From NCBI GenBank assembly GCA_025459265.1, contig JALOQX010000028.1, positions 1 through 32,918 of the forward strand: a stretch of DNA of 32,918 bases, given 5' to 3'. This stretch comes from Pirellulaceae bacterium. GTDB lineage: Bacteria; Planctomycetota; Planctomycetia; Pirellulales; Pirellulaceae. The translations under genes were made by a program, and so were the position numbers. This document shows, piece after piece, positions 24,809-31,449 of this stretch (positions within the stretch are counted from its first letter, which is position 1; each line of letters begins with the position of its first letter). The notes beneath the pieces are model-generated. The model made no database searches. It had not been told where the DNA came from and was given only the letters and a program-made list of their open reading frames with translations.

Positions 24809-26113
24809 ATGTCTGCTGCCACATCGCTGTCCGCCTGCTCGCGCCGCACGTTTCTCCACCAGACCGCCGTCGGTGTACTGGGCGGCACGTTGGCGGCGAC
24901 ACTCGGCCCGGCGCGCATGGTGCACGCCGCCGGCAGTGACGTGCTGAAGGTGGGCCTGATCGGCTGTGGCGGGCGGGGCCGCGGTGCCGCGGTCAATGCG
25001 ATGAATGCAGACAAGAACGTGCAGCTCACGGCGCTGGCCGATCTGTTTCCCGATCAGATCGAGGCGGCGCGGCCGGGCCTGCAGGCGGAAATTGGCGACC
25101 AGTACCAGGTTCCCGAGGACCAGTGCTTCGCCGGGTTTGACGCCGCAAAGCAACTGATCGCCACGGACGTGGATGTTGTGCTGCTGGCCGAGACGCCGCA
25201 CTACCGCCCGGCCCACCTGCAGGCGGCGGTCGAGGCGGGCAAGCACATCTTCTGCGAAAAACCGATCGCCGTGGATCCGGTCGGCGTCCGCAGTGTGCTC
25301 GCGACCTGCGAAGCCGCCGAGAAAAAGGGACTCAACATCGTCTCGGGACTCTGCTGGCGCTACGATCTGCGCGTCCGCGAGACGATCGACCGCATCCGCA
25401 ACGGGGCGATCGGGGACATCGTCGCGATCCAGGAGAATTACCTGACTTCCACGCTGTGGCTGCGCGAGCGCCAGCCGAGCTGGAGCGAGATGGAATACCA
25501 GAACCGCAACTGGCTGTACTACACCTGGCTCTCCGGAGATCACATCACCGAACAGTTCATCCACAGCCTGGACAAGGCGCTGTGGCTGATGGGTGACGAA
25601 CCTCCCCAGCGCTGCTTCGGGTTGGGAGGGCGACAGGTGCGGACGCTGCCCGAGTTCGGGCACATCTACGACCATTTTTCGGTCTGTTACGAATGGGCCA
25701 ACGGCGTCAAGGCGTTCGCCTACACGCGGCAGATGGCCAACTGCCACAACGACGTCGACGATTATGTGCTGGGTACCCAGGGGACCGCGCAGATCCTCGC
25801 GCGGGGCGTCAAGGGAGTGATCAACGGCAAAGTGGTCAACCAGGGCGCCGACCCGCCTGGCATGTACGACTATGAGCACGCCGAGCTGTTCCGCGCAATC
25901 CGCAGCGGCAAGCCGATCAACAATGGCCGGTACATGTCGCTGAGCACGATGATGGCGATTGCCGGACGCGAGGCGTGCTACACCGGTCAGATGATCGACT
26001 TCGAGGAAGCGCTGCGGGCGGACATGCGGCTGGGTCCGGAGAAGTACGAGTGGGGCGACGTCCCGGTCGACGCGATCGCGCTGCCGGGGGTGACGGCCTT
26101 CCCGCGGGCCTGA
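24809..26113 (+). CDS. Tat-exported Gfo/Idh/MocA-family oxidoreductase
   Basis: This 434-residue protein starts with a twin-arginine signal (CSRRTFLHQTAVGVLGGTLAATLGPARMVHAA), so it is exported folded with its NAD(P) cofactor. A Rossmann fold follows (VLKVGLIGCGGRGRGAAVNAM, glycine loop about 52-59). EKPIAVDPVGVRSVL (about 150) is the family's catalytic-lysine motif, and the C-terminal half is the substrate and oligomer domain. Such enzymes oxidise or rearrange sugars and inositols; many copies of the exported type occur in planctomycetes. ATG 24809 has AAAGGAG (24797-24803) at good spacing. The gene ends before a hairpin-repeat array and converges on dnaA. The substrate is unknown. Confidence 0.92.
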   Translation: MSAATSLSACSRRTFLHQTAVGVLGGTLAATLGPARMVHAAGSDVLKVGLIGCGGRGRGAAVNAMNADKNVQLTALADLFPDQIEAARPGLQAEIGDQYQVPEDQCFAGFDAAKQLIATDVDVVLLAETPHYRPAHLQAAVEAGKHIFCEKPIAVDPVGVRSVLATCEAAEKKGLNIVSGLCWRYDLRVRETIDRIRNGAIGDIVAIQENYLTSTLWLRERQPSWSEMEYQNRNWLYYTWLSGDHITEQFIHSLDKALWLMGDEPPQRCFGLGGRQVRTLPEFGHIYDHFSVCYEWANGVKAFAYTRQMANCHNDVDDYVLGTQGTAQILARGVKGVINGKVVNQGADPPGMYDYEHAELFRAIRSGKPINNGRYMSLSTMMAIAGREACYTGQMIDFEEALRADMRLGPEKYEWGDVPVDAIALPGVTAFPRA

Positions 26114-26122
26114 CGTCCGCCG

Positions 26123-26141
26123 CTCGACTCTCCGAGTCGAG
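26123..26141. terminator. Perfect hairpin after the oxidoreductase gene
   Basis: CTCGACTC (26123-26130), loop TCC, GAGTCGAG (26134-26141): an 8-bp perfect stem ten bases after the stop. Its core CTCTCCGAG is the reverse complement of the core of the hairpins that follow, so it may be an inverted, diverged copy of the same element. It could stop transcription from either side, though no T-run follows. Confidence 0.5.
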
Positions 26142-26269
26142 CAGTCACGGCTCGGAGAGCCGTGCGACAGTGGCAGACACGGCTCGGAGAGCCATGCGAC
26201 AGTGGCAGTCACGGCTCGGAGAGCCGTGCGACAGTGGCAGTCACGGCTCGGAGAGCCGAGCGACGATGC
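26142..26269. repeat. Four tandem 32-bp units, each a hairpin
   Basis: Units start at 26142, 26174, 26206 and 26238. The centre of each is an inverted repeat ACGGCTC-GGA-GAGCCGT, perfect in units 1 and 3 and with one changed base in units 2 and 4; the last unit also diverges at its end. There are no spacers, so this is not CRISPR. It lies between the convergent ends of the oxidoreductase gene and dnaA. Confidence 0.9.
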
Positions 26270-26275
26270 GCGCGT

Positions 26276-27649
26276 TCAGCCCGCGCGCAGTTGCGTCTCG
26301 ACGCGCCGGATCGCCTCGTCGACCGCGCAGGAGCCGCTGGCCAGGTGGACCGGCTGCTGCTGGTCCCTCCAGCGTCCGACCTGCTTCTGGGCTGAGATCA
26401 CCGTGCTGTGGCTGCGGCGGCCGAAATACGCGCCGATCTCCGAGTACGCGGCGCGGGTGTGTTTGCGCGCAAGCCACATGGCCAGCGCCCGCGGCTGGCT
26501 CAACGCCCGCCCCTTCTGAGGCGACTGCAGACTCTGCGGATCCACGCCGAACACGTCGCACACCGCCCGCGCGATGTCGGGCAGCTGCACGCCGCGGCGC
26601 GCACCATGCACCAGGTCCCGCAGGGCCGTCTGGGCCAGCTCCAGATCCATCGGTCGATGAAACGCGCGGTGCGACACCTCGAGTCGATGCAGGGCTCCGG
26701 ACAACTTGCGCGCGTCTCCGTCCAGATGCTCCGCCATCCACGCCAGGACGTCGTCCGGCACGGGGGAGCTGAGCCGCTGTGCGCGTCGTCGCAGAATCTC
26801 CAGCCGCGTGGCACGGTCTGCCGCCTCCAGCTCGCATACCAGGCCGCCGGCCAGACGAGTCGCCAGCACGGGTCCGAATTGGGTCAACTCCGCCGGCGAA
26901 CGGTCCGCGGCCAGCACCATCTGACGGCCATCGCGCTGCAAGGCCTCCACCGTGTTCTGCAGTTCGACCAGCGTGGCCCGTTTGCCGATGAAGAACTGCA
27001 CGTCATCGATCAACAGTAGATCGACGTGACGATACTTGTGGCGAAAGCTGGGCAAGCCGCTGCCACGCAGCGCCTCCAGAAAACTCGTGGTAAACTGCTC
27101 AGCAGTCAGGTACAACACGTGTCGCCCCCGCGCGGTGCGGCGAACGGACGTCCAGATCGCCTCCAAGAGGTGCGTCTTGCCGCTGCCCGGCGGGCCGTGG
27201 AAAAAAGTCGGAGATACCGTCCCCGGCCGCTCGACCACCATCTGTGCCGCCGCCAGCGCGACCCGGTTCGCGCCGCCCACCACGAAGTCGTCGAACGAGG
27301 CGAACCGCCGGCACCCGCCGGTCGGGGCACTCGGCTCAACGGCCTCTGGCGGCCGCACCGGCGCCAGCCACAACGCTTGATCCACCGACGGCGCCAGCGA
27401 CGGGTCCAACTCGAAACGCACGCGCGCCGCACCGGGCGCGAGCCGGCGACAGGCCGCGGCCAGCTCGCCGCGAAACTGGTTCCGCAACCGATCGACGGTG
27501 AACTGATCGGCGGCAGAAACCAGCAACGACTCGTCGGCCCAGGACAACTTCACGCCGTCGCCGAACCACAAGTCGAAACGTTCCTGACCGACTTCACCAG
27601 CCACTGCGTTACGCACGGCTGAGTCGATGTCCCTATCGTCGTTCGTCAC
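26276..27649 (-). CDS. dnaA: Chromosomal replication initiator protein DnaA
   Basis: DnaA binds origin DNA and opens it for helicase loading. The 457-residue protein has domain I at about 1-80, a short linker, AAA+ domain III with Walker A GPPGSGKTH (152-160), the EQFTTSFLEALR segment, Walker B LLLIDDVQFF (211-220) and sensor 1 LAADRSP, and DNA-binding domain IV with the signature RKHTRAAYSEIGAYFGRRSHSTVISA (395-420). Differences from the common form are GPPGSGKTH for GGVGLGKTH and FGRRSHSTV for GGRDHTTV, the latter in the base-reading helix. The start is GTG 27649; a stop codon lies two codons upstream. It is not beside dnaN or gyrB, and no DnaA-box cluster was seen around it. Confidence 0.93.
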   Translation of the reverse strand: MTNDDRDIDSAVRNAVAGEVGQERFDLWFGDGVKLSWADESLLVSAADQFTVDRLRNQFRGELAAACRRLAPGAARVRFELDPSLAPSVDQALWLAPVRPPEAVEPSAPTGGCRRFASFDDFVVGGANRVALAAAQMVVERPGTVSPTFFHGPPGSGKTHLLEAIWTSVRRTARGRHVLYLTAEQFTTSFLEALRGSGLPSFRHKYRHVDLLLIDDVQFFIGKRATLVELQNTVEALQRDGRQMVLAADRSPAELTQFGPVLATRLAGGLVCELEAADRATRLEILRRRAQRLSSPVPDDVLAWMAEHLDGDARKLSGALHRLEVSHRAFHRPMDLELAQTALRDLVHGARRGVQLPDIARAVCDVFGVDPQSLQSPQKGRALSQPRALAMWLARKHTRAAYSEIGAYFGRRSHSTVISAQKQVGRWRDQQQPVHLASGSCAVDEAIRRVETQLRAG

Positions 27650-28025
27650 GTCCTAACGCCATCCTCTGCGTACGCGGCCTGCCTCATGGGACCGGTGCCT
27701 GGCCGTCCCCCGCGCTGTGCAAGAAAACTCGGGAGACCAGTTGGCAGCCGGCGCGGGCCGCGTATTCCATATTACGGGTAAAGTCGTTCCCCCCAATAAT
27801 TTAGGGTCGACGACGGAGGTCGCACCTACCGTTTGCGGGAGCCGATTGTACGCGTGCTAGCACGCCTGTAAAGCAGGTGCCGCGAACTTTTTCTTGGCAC
27901 GCCCGCAGCGCCGTGCAAACCACGGGAAAAACGACGCGCGTCCCGTGCCGTGGCGGTCGGGGGGCGGCAGGCGGTGCGCGTGGAAAACGTGTCGGAGCTT
28001 GCGGGCGTCATGCGGTGTGGGACCC
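27650..28025. other. Intergenic region upstream of dnaA
   Basis: This 376-bp gap contains the candidate dnaA promoter/operator (27845-27872), an inverted repeat CACGGGA (27921-27927) / TCCCGTG (27941-27947) with a 13-nt loop, and a 28-codon minus-strand ORF (ATG at 27770, TGA at 27686-27684) lying in what would be the dnaA leader. Single 7/9 matches to the DnaA box occur but do not cluster. No other gene is supported. Confidence 0.5.
27845..27872 (-). promoter_or_regulatory. Candidate dnaA promoter with palindromic operator in its spacer
   Basis: On the minus strand, TTTACA (27872-27867), a 16-bp spacer and TACAAT (27850-27845) are close to the sigma-70 consensus. The spacer holds the perfect 14-bp palindrome GCGTGCTAGCACGC (27852-27865), centred exactly on the spacer midpoint. 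A dimeric repressor bound there would block RNA polymerase. The leader to the dnaA GTG would be about 190 bases. Confidence 0.5.
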
Positions 28026-28952
28026 CTACGGAGAAGAGCCCACGTGGGCCGGTGTGCGTACGTATACGCACCGCTGGTCCCACGCGAAAAACCCGGTTTG
28101 CGCGTACATGTTTCGCGCGGGCCAGTTTCTCATGTCGACGGCCAGCACGATGCGCTCGCGCCGCGCGTGCGCCACGAGCCACTGCGCATAGCGTGTGACT
28201 TGTGCACCCCAGCCGCGCCCTCGCACCTCCGGCACCAGCCCCACATACATCAGTTCCGCTTGCTGGTATTCGGGATGATCGGCCAACAGGAGACAGCCCA
28301 CATCGGCCTGTTGATAGCGCAGGATCAACCACCATGCGGCTCGGTAAACGCCCGTGGCGCGATAGCCCTCGATCACATCGGACATACAGCGGAGCGATCC
28401 CAGTTGCTCGCAGTCCAGCGTATCGGCATAGGTCCGCGCGACGAGTTGCTCCCAGCGATCACGTGCATGCGCATCGACGGACACCAGTTCGGCTTCGGTC
28501 TTTGGTGTCTGCTGGGGAAACTGGTCGCGGTTGCAGGCCAGATACAGCAGCGTGGCGAGGTACCGGTAACCTGCGGCGACCAGTCGCTGAGAATCCTGAT
28601 CAGCCTGCGCCGAAATGGCGGCCTGGATGAGGTCGACGTGCTGGCTGTCAAGATACGCATCCACGGCGGCTTGCAGGCGGGACGCGGTGCGGCTGGGTTC
28701 GCCATCGCACAGGCAGGGTGTCCAGCAGAACGCAGTGCGGCCGGATGCCCGCTGTCCCCAGGCCGCCCCCACGAGTCGGTCGTCGCGACGCGCGTGCCAC
28801 AAGCCGCTCATGTCCAGTTCGCCGCGCTCGGCGGCTGCGACCATGCCCTGCGTGCGGGACGCGTCGATCCCGAGCAGACGCAACGCCGCTTCCCGATCGG
28901 CCAGTTCGACCGGTTCGAGCGTGGCATCGCGTGGTGTGGGCGGTTCGCTCAT
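28026..28952 (-). CDS. GNAT-family N-acetyltransferase, probably two-domain
   Basis: This 308-residue cytoplasmic protein has a C-terminal GNAT domain: AELMYVGLVPEVRGRGWGAQVTRYAQWLVAHARRERIVLAVDMRNWPARNMYAQTGFFAWDQRCVYVR, with the acetyl-CoA loop VRGRGWG at about 245-251 and the NxxARNMYxxxGF end motif. The N-terminal half (EPVELADREAALRLLG...VDLIQAAISAQADQDSQRLVAAGYRYLATLLYLA) looks like a second, degenerate GNAT fold lacking a clear CoA loop. The acceptor is unknown. The ATG at 28952 is 125 bp from the divergent PDZ gene; a TATACA-N17-TATGCT pair lies just upstream on the minus strand and would give an almost leaderless mRNA. dnaA lies 376 bp downstream on the same strand. Confidence 0.82.
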   Translation of the reverse strand: MSEPPTPRDATLEPVELADREAALRLLGIDASRTQGMVAAAERGELDMSGLWHARRDDRLVGAAWGQRASGRTAFCWTPCLCDGEPSRTASRLQAAVDAYLDSQHVDLIQAAISAQADQDSQRLVAAGYRYLATLLYLACNRDQFPQQTPKTEAELVSVDAHARDRWEQLVARTYADTLDCEQLGSLRCMSDVIEGYRATGVYRAAWWLILRYQQADVGCLLLADHPEYQQAELMYVGLVPEVRGRGWGAQVTRYAQWLVAHARRERIVLAVDMRNWPARNMYAQTGFFAWDQRCVYVRTPAHVGSSP

Positions 28953-28986
28953 GACACGAGCAGCATACGCGAACGGGCGCGACTTG

Positions 28987-28992
28987 TATAAT
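28987..28992 (+). promoter_or_regulatory. Consensus -10 box for the PDZ gene
   Basis: A perfect TATAAT in otherwise GC-rich sequence, 85 bases before ATG 29078. No good -35 is visible at 16-18 bp. It overlaps the possible -35 of the divergent GNAT gene. Confidence 0.4.
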
Positions 28993-29077
28993 GGGACCAG
29001 TCGGGCCGCATCTGGTGGTGCGGCGTGAGCGGTCAGGGGGCCGCGACCGCGAACGGCCCAACGGGAAAGGCATTCCG

Positions 29078-30028
29078 ATGCGAGTCAGACTGGGGACGTC
29101 GATCATCCTGATCTTGCTGGTCGTGCACGTGCCGGCAAGCCGGGCGCAGGATCCGGTGCAGGAGCTGGAACAGAAGCTCGACCAAGCCCGCCCGGCGGCG
29201 CAGGACGCGGCGACGGAAGAGATCGGCGAGTTGCCCGAGCCGCGTCGCCGGCAGGTGCCCGAGCCGGCGGCAGATGGTGCGGGCTTGCCGCGGCCGAGTC
29301 TCGGCATTTCCGTGGTCGACATCACCGAGCTGACGCGCCAGCGGTTTGGCATCACGGTGGACCACGGTGCGGTCATCAACCAGGTGCGTGCCGGCTATCC
29401 GGCCGCGCGCGCCGGGCTGCCGCTGGGGGGGGTGATCGTATCGGTCAACGGACAGCGGATCGGATCGGCCAAGGAACTGGTGGAAGTGATCCAGGCGTAT
29501 CGCCCGGGCGAGGAAATCCAAGTCACGTATTATGAAGGTGATCGGCGCGGACACAAGAAAGTGCGTCTCACGCCCGCCCTAGCTCCTCCTGCGCCACCCG
29601 TACCGCGGGCCGGGCTCTCACGCCGAATTGATCCGCCGTTGATGCTGGGCGACCGCCAGCGGGGTGAACGACCGATCCTTGATGCGTTGGAACGCGCGTT
29701 GGAGACGTTCGTGCCGCCGCCGGATCAGCCTGCCGGGGCCAACGGCGGCGACCTGCAACCGCCGCCTGTGAGGATGCCGCCCCCGCCCCCGCCGCCGGCC
29801 AAACGCAACGCCGGCACGCTGCCGGCCGGCTCGGACCCGGAACCGCCTCCGCCTCCGCCCCCCGACGCGGCACCCGCGGAAGCGCCACCGCCAGCCCTCG
29901 AAGCACCAGCCGCGCCCGTTCCGGCAGCCGACAACGAGCTGCAGGAATTGCGACAGCAGATTCGGACGCTCCAGCAACAGCTCGAACAGCTGCAACGCCG
30001 GCTGGAGGAGCTCGAACGCAAACGCTGA
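29078..30028 (+). CDS. Exported PDZ-domain protein with Pro-rich linker and C-terminal coiled coil
   Basis: This 316-residue protein has a signal peptide (about 1-23, IILILLVVHVPASRAQ). One PDZ domain follows at about 72-165 (RPSLGISVVDITELTRQRFGITVDHGAVINQVRAGYPAARAGLPLGGVIVSVNGQRI...YRPGEEIQVTYYEGDRR), of the HtrA/carboxypeptidase type that binds C-termini of other proteins. Next is a long Pro/Ala linker with poly-Pro runs, and last a coiled coil at about 284-316 (ELQELRQQIRTLQQQLEQLQRRLEELERKR), which probably drives oligomerisation. No protease domain is present, so it is an adaptor or scaffold rather than an HtrA protease. ATG 29078 follows GGGAAAGG (29063-29070). Confidence 0.85.
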   Translation: MRVRLGTSIILILLVVHVPASRAQDPVQELEQKLDQARPAAQDAATEEIGELPEPRRRQVPEPAADGAGLPRPSLGISVVDITELTRQRFGITVDHGAVINQVRAGYPAARAGLPLGGVIVSVNGQRIGSAKELVEVIQAYRPGEEIQVTYYEGDRRGHKKVRLTPALAPPAPPVPRAGLSRRIDPPLMLGDRQRGERPILDALERALETFVPPPDQPAGANGGDLQPPPVRMPPPPPPPAKRNAGTLPAGSDPEPPPPPPPDAAPAEAPPPALEAPAAPVPAADNELQELRQQIRTLQQQLEQLQRRLEELERKR

Positions 30029-30409
30029 GCGTTAGTCCCACACGCTTGCCGTCGGTGTGCGATGCTTGACCTTCGGTGGTTGGTCTCGGCCGACGCCTGC
30101 TATTGGACAGGATGAACAGGATGATGGGACGGGAGAGAGAGTGACGAGTCGCGAGCAAGGAGTGACGAGCTCAGAAGGGAATTCCACTCGTCGTTCGTCA
30201 CTCCTTGCTCGCCACTCGTCCTTCCTTTCTGCCCTCCGCCCTCCGTCCTCCGCCCTCCGTCCTCCGTCCTCCGCCCTCCGCCCTCCGTCCTCCGTCCTCC
30301 GTCCTCCGTCCTCCGTCCTCCGCTCTCCGTCCTCCGTCCTCTGCCCTCCGCCCTCTGTCCTCCGCCCTCTGTCCTCCGCCCTCTGTCCTCCGCCCTCCGT
30401 CCTCCGCCC
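30029..30409. other. Repeat-filled intergenic region
   Basis: No gene is supported in this 381-bp gap. It holds a short direct repeat AGGATGAACAGGATGA (from about 30109), a 26-bp inverted repeat and a heptanucleotide array. ORFs crossing the array are open in several frames only because a 7-bp unit lacks stop codons; they are not genes. Confidence 0.8.
30143..30220. repeat. 26-bp inverted repeat with 26-nt loop
   Basis: The arms at 30143-30168 and 30195-30220 are reverse complements with a single mismatch. The left arm itself contains GTGACGAG twice. The loop includes GAATTC. It could form a long hairpin in RNA or a cruciform in DNA. Confidence 0.9.
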
Positions 30410-30412
30410 TCA
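30231..30412. repeat. Heptanucleotide array (CCTCCGY)n
   Basis: About 26 copies of CCTCCGT or CCTCCGC, with a few CTCTGTC-like variants. The plus strand is almost pure pyrimidine apart from one G every seven bases. The array runs into the stop codon of the epimerase gene (30410-30412). Confidence 0.92.
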
Positions 30413-31303
30413 TTCCCCCTTCGCCACTTCGCTCAGCAGCTGCTCAAACACTTCCTTCTGTCGTGCCATGGCGGCCACGGGGTCGTTGGCGTGCGTGCGG
30501 CACTCCAGCAAGATCCATCCTGTGTAGTTGGCCGCGGTCAGCAACGCGAAGAGTTCCCGATACGGGTAGTCCGGGACGTCCAGCTCGCGCACGTGGACGG
30601 TCTGGGCAAGTCGATGTTGGACCAGGCGGAAGTTGTGTGCCAGTCCCGGTTCCTTGAGGTCCGTACTGTTGCAGTTCCAGCACACGCCCACATTCGGATG
30701 TGTGGCGATGTCCATGATGGTCCGAATGTGCGGAAGTTCATCGGTCCCGCGTCCGTGCACTTCCAGCCGGATCGCCTGTCCGTAGTCGGCGCCGTACGCG
30801 GCGACTTCGTTCAGCGCGGCGCCGATCTGTTCGAGCGTTTGTTGGACGGGGACGTCGGTCACGAGCGCGTTGGGTTTCACCTTGACGCCGCTGCCGCCGC
30901 AGTCGTGCATCAGGTGGATATAAGCTTTGGTCAACTCAACGTTCCTGCGCACCTCGGCCGGGTCTGGACTGTGGAACTCGGCATTCGAGCCATAGCCGAC
31001 CAGTTGCACGGGGCTGTCGGCAAACTGTGCGCGGACCTCCCGGCGCTGGTCGGCCGAGAGGGCCGGTTCCACGCCGTGTTTGTGCTCGGTGCGCAGTTCG
31101 ACCCCCTGCAGTCCCGCAGCTTCGCAGTTGCGCAGCACCGTCGGCAGGTCCCAGTGCTGGCCCCACTGATACGTGACCAACCCCAGCGACATCCGGGGCG
31201 AGGTAGCGGTCTGCGCGTTTGGGCACCATGCGCTGAGGCGCGAACTCAGGGAGGCGGTAAGGGCGGCGGAGACGGTTAGAAAGCGACGGCGTGAGGTGGC
31301 CAT
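30410..31303 (-). CDS. Tat-exported TIM-barrel sugar phosphate isomerase/epimerase family protein
   Basis: This 297-residue protein begins with a twin-arginine signal (MATSRRRFLTVSAALTASLSSRLSAW) and continues as an AP-endonuclease-2-type TIM barrel: SLGLVTYQWGQHWDLPTVLRNCEAAGLQGVELRTEHKHGVEP, KAYIHLMHDCGGSGVKVKPNA, IRLEVHGRGTDELPHIRTIMDI, VGVCWNCNSTDL, VHVRELD and GWILLECRTHANDPV. The acidic and His residues in these strands are the expected metal ligands. The family includes xylose isomerase-like and inosose/hydroxypyruvate isomerases; the substrate is unknown. ATG 31303 is chosen because AGGA lies eight bases upstream and the signal peptide starts there; the frame extends to 31429 without a plausible signal. 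It is divergent from the permease gene. Confidence 0.87.
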   Translation of the reverse strand: MATSRRRFLTVSAALTASLSSRLSAWCPNAQTATSPRMSLGLVTYQWGQHWDLPTVLRNCEAAGLQGVELRTEHKHGVEPALSADQRREVRAQFADSPVQLVGYGSNAEFHSPDPAEVRRNVELTKAYIHLMHDCGGSGVKVKPNALVTDVPVQQTLEQIGAALNEVAAYGADYGQAIRLEVHGRGTDELPHIRTIMDIATHPNVGVCWNCNSTDLKEPGLAHNFRLVQHRLAQTVHVRELDVPDYPYRELFALLTAANYTGWILLECRTHANDPVAAMARQKEVFEQLLSEVAKGE

Positions 31304-31369
31304 GAGCGGTTCCTTGGATGTGACGCAGGTGCGCGGCAGCGCGGGGCGCGAATGTCGTTGGCGCTCCAT

Positions 31370-31397
31370 TTTACACGCTCGCGCCACGCGGTATACT
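31370..31397 (+). promoter_or_regulatory. Sigma-70-type promoter for the NCS1 permease gene
   Basis: TTTACA (31370-31375), 16 bp, TATACT (31392-31397), about 53 bases before ATG 31450. It has the same -35 and spacer length as the dnaA candidate, without a palindrome. Confidence 0.65.
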
Positions 31398-31449
31398 CGG
31401 GGCCGGTTGGACGGTGGCCTTGACGTCAATCCATGGGGGAGGAACTTGC

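Noticed and set aside
26142..26269. CRISPR array
   Set aside because: The 32-bp units follow one another without spacers.
27650..28025. oriC upstream of dnaA
   Set aside because: Only isolated 6/9 to 7/9 matches to the DnaA box and no AT-rich unwinding region; the palindromes are better explained by promoter control.
28598..28612. 15-base match to the SecDF linker repeat (GATCAGCCTGCGCCG)
   Set aside because: It lies within the GNAT coding sequence on the other strand in an ordinary helix-coding stretch; a chance match in GC-rich codons is more likely than transfer.
30057..30657. ORFs across the heptamer array (Arg-Pro-Pro-Ser-Ser repeats and their antisense)
   Set aside because: A 7-bp unit without stops opens every frame; there is no start signal and no conserved domain.
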